A stretch of DNA of 32,091 bases, from assembly GCA_003427395.1 (NCBI GenBank), contig BFEA01000035.1, positions 3,576,618-3,608,708 of the forward strand, in the 5' to 3' direction. The position numbers and the translations under genes are program-made. The notes beneath the pieces were generated by a model. The model did no database searches, was not told where the DNA came from, and worked only from the letters and a program-made list of their open reading frames with translations. This document shows positions 18,403-29,627 of this stretch, piece after piece (position 1 is the first letter of the stretch; the number at the start of each line of letters is the position of its first letter). The DNA is from Chara braunii. Its lineage: Eukaryota; Streptophyta; Charophyceae; Charales; Characeae.

Positions 18403-18880
18403 GAGAGGTTACAGGCAGAGGTTAAATCAGGCCATGAGGCCCAGGATCTGGTTCAACATTTTGTGGCAGACATTGATTGGACATTTGGCAGGGAGACTAT
18501 TTTTGGACTTCGCTATCGCGATCTTGATCTTCTCCCTCACCTCCATCTTCGTCTCGCCTTCCCTCATCTCCCCCATCCGTGGTATCTCCCCATGTGCGTG
18601 CTCAAGGCGGGACCTTTCTTCCATGTATGCGGGCCCTCCCCTCTGTCTCACATGTGTGGTGTATGATGGGGTGTCACGTCGGTATCTCTGATAGGTCAGG
18701 TCATATCTTTGAGTCTTCCGTTGCGCCACATTATGCTATTTTCATATCTATTTGGATGCACATTGCTTGTTGATGATTTGCTGACGCTGCACTGTCCATT
18801 CGAGTCCTTTTCATCACTTTGCGGATCCTTGGCTCCATATACATCGCTCAATTGAGCATGTATCATTCATGACTGCATCA
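18403..18880 (+). repeat. Element A right (3') LTR, right part
   Basis: It resumes at GAGAGGTTACAGGCAGAGG, matching 5705 onward in the left LTR, and ends GACTGCATCA at 18880. It contains the ~40 bp (around TTCAACATTTTGTGGCAGAC) that the left LTR lacks and that the solo LTR has in diverged form. Confidence 0.92.
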
Positions 18881-18918
18881 GACCGGAAAGAAAGCTTGTA
18901 TACGTTCATATTTAGGCT

Positions 18919-19098
18919 GTGTTGTATTCAGGGAAAGACAGTAGGTTTAAGGGGGAAGCAAGATTAAATTTGAAACTTGCCCAACTTCTACATTCCGCCA
19001 CGCCTGATATGGAAAGGCTGAAAGCTACTGAAATTGGAAATCAAAAGAACAAACTGCAAGCAGAAGAGAGACCAGAAAATGAAATTTTACTTCACAAG
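18919..19098 (+). CDS. Candidate host exon (unrecognised)
   Basis: A 60-codon open frame of polar, Leu/Lys/Glu-rich sequence (LNLKLAQLLHSATPDMERLK, then ENEILLHK) that could form a helix. It is bounded upstream by a possible acceptor (TTGTATTCAG, 18922-18931) and downstream by a good donor CACAAG|GTATGA at 19098/19099. The next 250 bp are intron-like, with pyrimidine tracts ending in CAG at about 19319 and 19349. It is the only stretch in the window not claimed by a transposon that has such a pattern. The product is unknown; chance remains likely. Any neighbouring exons to the left would have been separated by 14 kb of nested transposons. Confidence 0.2.
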
Positions 19099-19584
19099 GT
19101 ATGATTCTGGCCAGTGCAGTTCCGGGGCATTGAATTCAAAGACACAGAAGAAGTAGAGAACCTGGGGCATGCAAGATGTCAAAGGACGAGAAAATCTGGG
19201 CCATTCTGGGGCCAGATTCATGCTCTGTGAAGTGACTATCCCAGGATTCTCATGGCTTTGTTGCCCTCTTTCCTTTCCAGATTCACTACTTGATTTTGTT
19301 TCCTTTTCCCATTTCACCAGCTTCTGTTTTCTTATGTTTTCCAATTCAGGTTTGCTAGACAGTTGAGGTAGGATGGCTGAATGCCAGTGAATGGTACAGA
19401 CATGCGACTGTTAATAACATGGTAACCGCTGACCCGGACACCGGACACTTCCAGACTGTATTCCGGACGAGTGTCTGGACTGGTCCGGACTGTCCGGTGA
19501 TCCGGACATCCGGACATCACCAGATCCGGACAGTCTGGAGTGTCAGCGGGCCAAAAATGTCCGGAGCAAAAAAAAAAAAAAAAA

Positions 19585-20066
19585 NNNNNNNNNNNNNNNN
19601 NNNNNNNNNNNNNNNNNNNNNNNNNNNNNNNNNNNNNNNNNNNNNNNNNNNNNNNNNNNNNNNNNNNNNNNNNNNNNNNNNNNNNNNNNNNNNNNNNNNN
19701 NNNNNNNNNNNNNNNNNNNNNNNNNNNNNNNNNNNNNNNNNNNNNNNNNNNNNNNNNNNNNNNNNNNNNNNNNNNNNNNNNNNNNNNNNNNNNNNNNNNN
19801 NNNNNNNNNNNNNNNNNNNNNNNNNNNNNNNNNNNNNNNNNNNNNNNNNNNNNNNNNNNNNNNNNNNNNNNNNNNNNNNNNNNNNNNNNNNNNNNNNNNN
19901 NNNNNNNNNNNNNNNNNNNNNNNNNNNNNNNNNNNNNNNNNNNNNNNNNNNNNNNNNNNNNNNNNNNNNNNNNNNNNNNNNNNNNNNNNNNNNNNNNNNN
20001 NNNNNNNNNNNNNNNNNNNNNNNNNNNNNNNNNNNNNNNNNNNNNNNNNNNNNNNNNNNNNNNNNN
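19585..20066. other. Assembly gap (482 N)
   Basis: Run of N flanked by an A homopolymer on the left (19568-19584) and a (TC)n run on the right. True length and content unknown. Open frames spanning it are meaningless. Confidence 0.99.

Positions 20067-20144
<78 letters not shown>
20067..20144. repeat. (TC)n microsatellite at gap edge
   Basis: Pure TC repeat for at least 78 bp; the left end is lost in the gap. Confidence 0.97.
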
Positions 20145-20148
<4 letters not shown>

Positions 20149-20411
20149 GTGGGATGTCTTGTGCAGTTTAGATGTCTTGTGTCCGGTCCTCTAGGCCCCC
20201 TGTCTGGTGGGGTGAAATGACACCGAAAATTCACCCCGTTAGTTTTCAGGGGCCGGCCAGGACCCGGAAAACGTCCTGGGCCACCCCCTTTTTTTTTTTT
20301 GCCCTGGGCACCTCCCTCTGGACATCACGGACCGGACACCGGACCCCGACATGTTGTTCCGGACTGTCTGGAACCCGGTCCAGACGTCCCGCTGGTTACC
20401 ATGGTTAATAA

Positions 20412-20580
20412 ACAGATCTTTTTCTTTTCTTTTTTCTTTTTTTGGCTTCAATGAATTGGTGGAGAGCTGCTCATGATGGAAATCGGGTCCAGCAAAAAGG
20501 ATTGCTGAAAAACTGGTTGAGCATCCTGTGACGGACAAGGGAATCCCAGAGCCAGTGCTGCTTTCTGTGTGGAGTTCAGG
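20412..20580. other. No gene seen; short pyrimidine-rich spacer
   Basis: DNA between the hAT-like element and the solo LTR. A TTTTC-rich tract at about 20417-20443, then mixed sequence without recognisable features. Confidence 0.5.
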
Positions 20581-22044
<1,464 letters not shown>

Positions 22045-22711
22045 GTCCAGGGTCCGCAATGCTCAAAGGGGTTTGCCAAGGATTTGGGAAGGTCGGGAAG
22101 AGGGGTTGGAGGTCCAGATACACAAGAACGAGAGAACAAAAATCATAGTCAAAAAGAAAGAAGAGAAACGAAAGGCAGTGCCGACGCGGATGCTGTCATG
22201 GTGACAAGTTCCTCATGGCTTGCACCATGATTTGATATCAGAAAGAAACAAGTACGTATGCGGCAGGATTTGAGTTTGCAAAGGCAAAGAAAACACACGC
22301 TCGCAAAGAACACTGCCACTGAGTTTGAAAATGCAGTTTTTAGAACTTTTTTCTAGAAAAGGATCCGTTGGGCCTTTTTTCTTTTTTCCTTTCCCTGTCT
22401 GAAACCATGGTCAACCCCTGTAGTTATGACATCCGCCCTGACACCACGGCCGTGGTACTTTCATTGCATTTTGGAGCTCAGTGGCTGTTTACTTTGCGGG
22501 CGTGTGTTTTCTTCACAAATTAGAAACTCAAAGGTGGCAATAACATAGTTGCCCCTATGAGAAAACAAACTGGTCAACTTTTTAGTAAATATCGAGATAA
22601 TTGAAAGGATTCACCAATCTCTGAACCTTGGTCCAGTCGCAGGTCCCTGTCCCGAGTCCCGGGTCCTAGTCCCAAGTTCTATTATGAGTTCATTTAGTGG
22701 TTCCAGCCACT
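22045..22711. other. No gene seen between solo LTR and element C
   Basis: A purine-rich stretch (22080-22180) followed by mixed sequence. No PBS, conserved protein motif or terminal repeat. A palindrome-like cluster of GTCCC.AGTCC units at about 22645-22675 is short and imperfect. Confidence 0.5.
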
Positions 22712-23385
22712 TGTACAATATACACGAATACTCTAGAAGAGTAGTTCTGGTTGTGCCATGAGTGTAGAGGCCTAGTGGCAGGTTAGTTAAGTAGATCGTG
22801 GTTGGGAGTTCCTGTTAGATAATAGTTATGGGTTAAAGAGTCCATTTCTCGAAGGCACCACAAACGTCATCCAAGGACACAGAGGTCATTAGGCCAGGTG
22901 TCAGTCACCCCGACCAAGCAGCCAGAACTGTAAGCTTCCAGAAGCAGCCAACAAAGGAAAGGGGATCCAACCCATAACCTGCAGAAGATGTATGGAACGT
23001 GGATCAGCAAGTATACCTGGACTGCAACACAATTTTGGTCACTCAATGGAAGCACTGCTGCGATCTTCTGCGTTGCGGAGGTGACCAAGTCAGTGAGAGT
23101 GAGCACAGTGGAGTGTAGTCAGCGGTGTTGGGCGCCATAGCCATAGTTGCAGTGTGAGAGAGAGGAAGACATTCTGAGAGACGAGCGAGGACTGTGAGGT
23201 GAGAGCGAGAGCAAGGAGAGAGAAGAGAGACAAACTTACCTGGATGCTGAGTTGAGCGGCCATAGCCGCTGGTGACGAAGTTTGTGTTGATTTCAGAGAC
23301 TCTCTTGAATGTCGTGTGTCTCACATGAGTGCAGTGTGATGTGGAACTTGTGTCTAAGTGTGCCCTGCACGGTGGTCTTATTGCA
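22712..23385 (+). repeat. Element C 5' LTR
   Basis: It runs from about TGTACAATATACACG to TCTTATTGCA, one base before the PBS. Similar to 29628-30392 throughout. It contains sense GCCATAGC at 23134-23141 (within GGCGCCATAG) and at 23259-23266. Confidence 0.85.
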
Positions 23386-23386
23386 G

Positions 23387-23398
23387 TGGTATCAAAGC
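23387..23398 (+). other. Element C primer-binding site
   Basis: TGGTATCAAAGC, one base after the LTR end. It is the initiator tRNA-Met type, but differs from that of elements A and B at two positions (CAA versus CGG). Confidence 0.75.
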
Positions 23399-24219
23399 AG
23401 ACTCTCTTTATCTTCCTAGTGGCTTTTGATCCTGAAGATGGTGGAGTTGGTAAAAGGCCGGTGGGCGTTGAGCTGATGAGCGGTGGCAAGGAGATAGAAG
23501 GGATGACCGAAGGAGAAGTGGTTAAGGTGAGGGGATTAGTACCTGCGATTGGAGCATGAAGCACCAAGGAGAATCTTCATCGAGCTCGGAGTGAAGTTTT
23601 GTCAAATCCCAACCTTGTATGCTGCATTCAATGCATTGTCATGGTTTTGATTTCTGAAAGTATTGGTCTCCTTGGATGTGTTGCTGAGTAGATAGGTAGG
23701 GTCACACAAACTCCTGCACGCGATCATGTAAAGTAGCAGCACGGGCACAGAGCAGCGGGCAGTTGCTAAACAACCCGGTTAGCCCAATGACCGGTACTGA
23801 CCGGTGTGTTGCGAACTGTGTGAGTTGGGTTATGGGTGACCAGTCCAAGTCTTGAGAAGGGAACAAGTCCCTCACCACAAGCCACGTTGTCTTGATTGCG
23901 ATGTTAAAGAATTCATGAGGACGCTGCTAGTAGTCCTAAAATTGTTGGTTGGCTTGTCGGTCATACTTGCGACCTGCAGTGGAAACTTGACGTTCAGGTA
24001 GTAAGTCAATTTCAACGCCTGGAGGTAAAAGTCACGATTTGGGGGTAGGTTTAAGTGTTGAGGTAGGATTGGGTAAGTCTACGTGGTAGGAAAGTTTAGA
24101 ATGGGACCTTACCGGTTGGCTGTTGTGAAATTCGCCACGATGACTACCCAATGTACGGGTTCCTTCTGCTTCCGGTCCTTTGGCGTCCCCTGTTGCTATT
24201 AATGTTTCCATTGGGACTG
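23399..24219 (+). other. Element C leader, non-coding
   Basis: About 0.8 kb between the PBS and the first Gag-like coding sequence. No frame stays open with sensible protein beyond short stretches. Confidence 0.5.
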
Positions 24220-26150
24220 TCTTGGGTCTCGTACATGGCCCCAATTGAACTACGAAGCAGGACAGAGCCCAAGCCTGGAAAAGAGGGATTTTGGGAGAAG
24301 GAAAAGAAAAAGGAGGAAGGACTAGACCCTCCATTGGAAATGAAAAGAGGAAGGAAGCAGAGGAGGAGGAAAAGGAACAAGAAAGGAAAAAAAAAACACA
24401 GGAAAAGAAAAGGAGTCAGAAGAAGAAGAGGAGAATCCGGCAAGTAAAAGGAGGCGCTCGAGGAGGAAGAGAGGGAGAAGGATGTACGGGGTACTGCACA
24501 GTCTCTGGTCGATGAGTTGGCCAAGGAACTTAGACCGGTCCCCACATTGACATATAAGAAGGAGCCGCTGCCAGTGAAGTTATAGGCAATAAACTCCCAC
24601 CTCGTGCAAATAGATATCGAGGGGCGGTAAATGCAGAGGCTGCTAAAAAAAAGAAAGGAAGATAACGAGAAGGTGATGGAAGGGTCCTAGCCACTAGCAG
24701 AAGCAAAAGCGGAGGCGGACATACTAAACACGGCCCTGGAAAAAAAGCAGTTTGAGGACATGCAGGGCATAGTTGCAGCAACATTGTGGCATTTAATGGT
24801 GCAACAACAACTCTCAATTCGATTAGGGAGCTGCATGAGATTAATGAATGCCTAGAAAGCCAGATAGAGAGCTAGGTGGTTTTTGCTAGACAATTAGCCG
24901 ACCTATTGCATATATTCGAAACGAGGGTGATAAAACAAGGGGAACAAATGAAGGCGAAGATGGACAAGATACTGAGGCAGATGAAGAAAGGACGAGGGGG
25001 AGGAGGAGATTGAAATGGAGATGGTGGCATTGATAGTGGTGATGATGGTTGAGGAGGAGACCGCAGAGGAGGCCGGTGAGATGCAAATCAGGATAGATAC
25101 TATGATGACTGTCGGCGCATTCCCTATGAGCAGCGGGTTAGGATGAGGTTGCCTGACCCATACTCCAATGAGAAAGGAGAGAGATTGGCCACATGGGTTG
25201 CAGAGATCAGATTGTACATGAACACTGAATGAGTACACCATAGGGACAGGGTAGTTATTGCAACCACGACGCTGGAGGAGGATGCCAAGACGTGGGTGAT
25301 GAGTGAAGTGCATGTCACTGGTTATGGAGACATGATAGACTTATGGTGTGAAACGTTGGGTCTAGATAACTTCTTGGCCGCATTAGTCGACCATTTTAAC
25401 GATAAGAACAATGTGTGACCCCCTGGTGTAGCGTAGACGCGCTAATTAGGAAGATGAACTAACTACTTCAGATTCCAGGTCAAGGTGTGACAAAGAGCAA
25501 ACTCTACAGCAACTAGCTAAGTCCCTTCCCGAGTCGATCCAGAACACCATGTCCCCGATCTTCAAGTTGAAAGACCTTTAGGAAGTATGCAGACAAAGCC
25601 AGACAGATTGCCACTCTAAAATTGTAGGTCAACCTTCCGGCCTTCTTGGAGTTGAAGAAGGGGGGAAAACGGAAGGGGAAGAAGATAATCAAGAACGTGG
25701 TCACGAAGGACCATGTTTTTGTGATATGTGAGGGCGTTGAAGGTGAAGCGGTGCCTTATGATCAGATGGACATGGATGAGTGGAGCAGCAGTGGGTGTCA
25801 AGGAGGGGAGTACACTGCTGCCACAGCCACCACAACATTCTGGTGGCGGGAGCAGGTCCCGGCCACAGCAAATGGGTGGATGGCAGCAACAACAAGAAGC
25901 AGGAGGTTATAGGGGGCCCGTCATTATACCTCGCACCCAGGGCTAGAGCAGGGCCACCAGTGGTGGGCCCTGGAAGCACGTGAATTTGCCTGAGAGTCAA
26001 TGACAACAGAGGAGAGAAAACCGGCAATGCTTCGAGTGTGGGAAGTAGGGCCACATCATCCCCTACTGCCCTATGTGGCAGCAGCAGCAGCAGCCACAAC
26101 AACAAGCAGCAAAAGCAGGGAGCCAGTAGAGATTTCAATTGTCTTTACTG
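24220..26150 (+). pseudogene. Element C Gag
   Basis: An N-terminal Lys/Glu/Arg-rich charged segment (24260-24520) is followed by fragments of a coiled-coil-like region. The best preserved part is 25101-25420: VRMRLPDPYSNEKGERLATW, AEIRLYMN, a TGA stop (25230-25232), then DRVVIATTTLEEDAKTWV and ALVDHFNDKN, a retrotransposon Gag core. A basic segment (KKGGKRKGKKIIKN, about 25655-25695) precedes a CCHC zinc knuckle at 26028-26069, Cys-Phe-Glu-Cys-Gly-Lys, a TAG stop (26046-26048), Gly-His-Ile-Ile-Pro-Tyr-Cys, with correct C-x2-C-x4-H-x4-C spacing. At least three frame changes separate these pieces. Unlike element B, the Gag core is of the LATW type, so the two belong to different lineages. Confidence 0.8.
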
Positions 26151-26199
26151 AGGCTGCGTATGTAGTTAGTGTGCGCATAGAAGAGACATCCCCTTCCCA

Positions 26200-26640
26200 T
26201 TAGCAGGCCACACACGCAGAGGTTGGCATGTGCATAGGTGCCATGATAGATAGTGGGTCTAGTAGGAAGTACATATCACGTAGGTCTATAAAGAAGTTGC
26301 ATCTAAGAATGGAGATATTGGATTTAGAAGAGCCAATCGTTTCTAATATCGTCAACAGTTCGCAGATGAGCATGGGTCAGTATGTAGGAGAAAAAGGGTA
26401 CTTCTGGTTGGAGGGGGGGAGAGAAGGTAGAGAAAGTGTTACACTCCTTGACTCTCTTAGTGGAAGATAACCTACCTTTCGATATGCTCCTTGGAACAGA
26501 CTGGGGTACGACAGCGAACGCCGACATTAAACTAGGATAAGTTGAGTGTTGGCTGCCTAGTGGAGATGGCAGCAAGAAGAAGGTACAGTTGTACTCAACG
26601 TCCGGCCAAAGATCTTCATTGTCCATGTGTTGTATGAGTA
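26200..26640 (+). pseudogene. Element C protease
   Basis: AMIDSGSSRKYISRRSIKKL places the aspartic protease active site D-S-G at 26249. The C-terminal motif NLPFDMLLGTDWG (about 26470-26510) is in another frame, so a frameshift lies between, followed by a TAA (26538-26540). The active-site triplet is conventional, unlike the D-C-G of element B. It would process Gag-Pol into mature proteins. Confidence 0.75.
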
Positions 26641-26779
26641 ACCTGGCGTTCTCTGGATTCCTAGTGAAGAACTACAAGCTAAACGAGGTCTATGTTGCAT
26701 TTGTAAAGCCCGCGGATAGGGAGAAGAGGCAGGTTGACAGCCTGGTCAAAAATGAAAAGGAGGAGATTTCATCCCAAGT

Positions 26780-27540
26780 GAGGAAACTGCTGAACGAGTA
26801 TGCAGATCTGAAGGAGGAGCGTCGTGGAGTAGTAGAGAGGCCCATCACACACCATATCAAGATAGAACCGGATAGTAAGGACTCCTAAGGGCCCTGTCTA
26901 TAGGATGTCCCTGTGTGAGTTGGAGGAACTGCGGAGGAAGCTAGATGAACTTGTTGACAAGGGGTGGATTAGACTGAGCTCCTCACCCTACGGGCCACCA
27001 GTCTTATTTGTTCCTAAAAAGGAAGGAGAATTGTGATTGTTTCTTGACCATCGCAGCTTGAATGTCATCACAATCAAGAATGCAGAACCTTTGTTAGGTA
27101 TAGACGATCTGTTAGATCGACTGCAAGGATGCAAGAACTTCGGTAAGACAGACCTGAAGTCCAAATACCATCAGATTGAGATTGCCCCTGAAGATCAGCC
27201 TAAAACTGCATTCAGAACAGATATAGTCACTATGAGTTTATAGTGATGTCATTCGGACTGACGAACGTCCTTGCAATATTCCAAAGATGTACGGATGAAA
27301 TGTTCAAGATTGGCTTGATAGGTTTGTAGTAGTATATCTAGACCACATTCTGATTTTTAGTTGGATGTTCGAAGAGCACCAGGAGCATCTACGCAAAGTA
27401 TTACACAAGTTGACAGAGTGCAAATTTAAGTCTGAAAAGTATGGGTGGGCCAAGCAAATAGTGTTGTACCTCAGGCACGTGATAGATGGAGATGGAGTGC
27501 AGCCCGAAGATAGTAAGATTGCAGCCGTAAGTGACTGACC
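26780..27540 (+). pseudogene. Element C reverse transcriptase
   Basis: It starts near LLNEYADLKEERRG and [12 protein letters not shown] (26790-26880). It continues through frame changes with [46 protein letters not shown] (27037 on), FGKTDLKSKYHQIEIAPEDQ, YEFIVMSFGLTN and RFVVVYLDHILIFS. The active-site box is YLDH (27335-27346) instead of YLDD, removing one metal-binding Asp. The downstream thumb reads CKFKSEKYGWAKQIVLYLRH. The order is standard Ty3/gypsy. Beyond any doubt non-functional. Confidence 0.85.
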
Positions 27541-28165
27541 TACACCATCTAACGTAACTCACCTCCAAACTCCGATCTCTCCTAGGACTGGCGAACTACT
27601 ATGGGAAATTCATGAGGAACTTTAGCACCATAGCAGCCCCCCTACGGAGGCTATTGAAGAATGAGGCTATGTGGCTATGGAGTCACGACTGCACCATCGC
27701 TTTCAAGAAGTTGAAGAAGGCGTTGATTGAGTACCCAGTGCTAAAAATAGCAGATAGATCGCTACCATTTGTAGTCATGACCAGCGCTAGCCAGTAGGCG
27801 ATTGGAGAGGTCCTACAGCAAGATGACGTTAAAGGGTACCATCTGGTTGAGATCATGTCAAAGAGGTTACCATCTGAAAAAGTAGAAGATTCAACATATG
27901 AGAGCAAGTTATATGCACTTTACGAGGCAGTGCGGACATGGAGACATCGCCTATTAGGTAGGCACTTGAAGGCGTATTCAAATCACGAGACGCTGCGATG
28001 GCTGAAAATAATGGCCCAGGTGTCACCTAAGTTACAAGGGTGGGCTAGAGTCATCAATGAGTTCGATTTTCTCAACTCACACTTGTCAAACGAGAGTATA
28101 ACGTTGTCGCTGATGCGTTCTCTAGACAAGCAGATTTCTTTGGAGCTATCACTACTTACCTAGAG
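27541..28165 (+). pseudogene. Element C RNase H
   Basis: Recognisable pieces: NFSTIAAPLRRLLKNEAMWL, FKKLKKALIEYPVLKIADRS, then FVVMTSASQ with a TAG (27795-27797) directly after. The first catalytic Asp (normally TDAS) is Ser. GEVLQQDD, STYESKLYALYEAVRTW, HRLLGRHLKAYSNHETLRWL and INEFDF follow. The third catalytic Asp (SDH) is Asn (SNH). Two of the acidic residues are therefore lost. Confidence 0.82.
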
Positions 28166-29150
28166 ATGGGTGCAGATATTCAAGAGGCCTACCAGACTAA
28201 TCCGTACTATAGGGAGATCATGCGTGGCGTAGTAGAGAGGCTGCAGGATTGGCCGCACTACCAGATCCCAGATCGGTTGCTGTTTCGGACTTCCAATACC
28301 GTTGATAGACTCTGCATTCCGAACAGTGAGCCTATCCGGGGCACCGTTTTGGGAGAGAGTCGCGACGTAGAAGGGCATTTTGGGAGGAGAAAAACATTCA
28401 CTAATTGACGAGATTGTTTGACTGGCCAGGAATGAAAGCAGATTGCATCCGCTATATCCATGAGCGTGAAGTGTGTCAAAGAAACAAGAGCACAAAACAG
28501 GCACTGTTAACACTGTTGAAGCCATTGCCATTCCCAACAGGGCCTGGAGAATCAGTTTCACTTGACTTCATGGACGTCGGAGTAGTTAGTAGAAACAAGA
28601 ACAATCAGGTTATGGTCATTGTTGACAGATTTAGCAAGTGTGCAGTATTTGTGTCACTCCCGGCAAAGGCTAGGTGAGAAGTTAGTCATTAAAGAGTTCT
28701 GTCCGGTTCACCTGAGAGCAGTGGCAAGGACTCAGGAAGATGTATAGGTCACAGCTCGCCATGCCGTCGAGTAGGCACCTTGAAACGAGTGGACAGACTG
28801 AACTGATGAATAAAATAATGCAGCAAACTCTCCGAATGTACATCAGACCAGATCACGTTTATTGGGACTAGCATTTACCTCACGTGGCAATATCATACAA
28901 CAACTCAGTGCACTTGTCTACAGACCGCACCCCAAATCAGTTGCACAAGGGCTAGCAGCCGCATAAACCAATAGACCACCTGAATGCTGATCAGGTGTAG
29001 CGATTGCCACCCGGCATATGCGAATTCACTTGCAATACGAGAGAGACTTGAAGAAAGTCAAGGAAAGAATTAGACATATACAGCATAAGATGATTGAACA
29101 GACCAACAAGCATAGACACCCTTCATAGTTCTTTCTCGGATCCCTTCCCG
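28166..29150 (+). pseudogene. Element C integrase
   Basis: Linker and zinc finger: DRLCIPNSEPIRGTVLGESR, DVEGHFGRRKTF, LFDWPGMKADCIRYIHE, EVCQRNK. The first His of the finger is Arg and the first Cys of its C-x2-C is Arg, so zinc binding is lost. The core keeps the first Asp in GESVSLDFMDVG (about 28560); the second-Asp region is scrambled by a frameshift near 28675; HLETSGQTELMNKIM near 28780 keeps the Glu. ISYNNSVHLSTDRTPNQL and the helical ERDLKKVKERIRHIQHKMIE follow, with TAG stops at 28869-28871 and 29126-29128. I see no chromodomain-like tail after it. Confidence 0.85.
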
Positions 29151-29627
29151 CCTAACGCCTTGTCCCTAGTGGAGAACGCATGGTATGGCCTTTGAAAAAG
29201 GAGAACACACAGGCAGATGGAAGAAAACAGCTCAGGAAAATACTTCATAGATGACAGCCCTAGAATGGCCGAAGAGGCTGAAGCGGCGGTCGAACCCTCT
29301 GGTGCCCCCCAGACGGTTACAAACCGACCAACGATTGAGTTGGAGGACAGGATAGGAGAGACACCCCCCACTCCCCATCTTCGCTCATTATGTCTGTTCA
29401 TTCAATCCTCTGGAACACAGGGTAATCGATGCTGGCAGGTCTATTTTCATACTCCTCAGACAAATCTCAGAAAACTGTTGTAAATGGGACACTGGACCCG
29501 TTTTCCAGCAGGTGACACTCCCCACCAATAGATGGAGTCTTCCTTGGGGTGCTAGTGGTGATTGCTGTTACCAACACGACCTAGCACTTGCAAGAGAAGT
29601 TTTTTTCAACAAAACAAAACACGATAT
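29151..29627 (+). other. Element C 3' internal region
   Basis: About 480 bp between the integrase remnant and the 3' LTR. An 88-residue open frame (29217-29483), Glu/Pro/Thr-rich, has no recognised domain. A convincing polypurine tract was not found directly before the LTR; the nearest purine run is CAAGAGAAG at about 29591-29599. Confidence 0.45.

Larger units (their letters stand above)
4775..18880 (+). mobile_element. Element A: internally deleted Ty3/gypsy LTR retrotransposon, interrupted by element B
   Basis: Two LTRs beginning TGTTACATG and ending ATCA flank an interior with a PBS (6140-6151), decayed pol (6409-8398) and polypurine tract (8502-8514). The right LTR is split by element B (9314-18402). 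With B removed, A is about 5 kb. Gag, protease and most of reverse transcriptase are gone; the interior jumps from the presumed Gag start at 6170 through a (TTGA)n tract straight to the C-terminal end of RT. No matching target-site duplication is visible (TCATG before, GACCG after), so the outer ends may have been altered by recombination or the duplication has mutated away. Confidence 0.85.
19410..20411. mobile_element. hAT-like non-autonomous DNA transposon with 8-bp target duplication
   Basis: The element proper is 19418-20403. It starts CATGGTAACC and ends GGTTACCATG, a perfect 10-bp terminal inverted repeat that continues imperfectly. It is flanked on both sides by GTTAATAA (19410-19417 and 20404-20411). 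An 8-bp duplication plus short inverted ends starting CA is the pattern of the hAT superfamily. Both subterminal regions are packed with CCGGAC/GTCCGG motifs in both orientations, as expected of transposase-binding repeats. No transposase coding sequence is visible, so it is a MITE-like derivative, although 482 bases are unsequenced. Confidence 0.75.

Noticed and set aside
4775-18880. Target-site duplication for element A
   Set aside because: TCATG on the left and GACCG on the right do not match, nor do shifted pentamers within a few bases.
19332-20234. Open frames across the N run
   Set aside because: They consist mostly of unknown residues and dinucleotide repeat; no real coding evidence.
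24151-24515. Overlapping Lys/Arg/Glu-rich frames as a nuclear protein
   Set aside because: They lie where the element C Gag N-terminus is expected and follow the purine bias of the DNA; no independent gene evidence.
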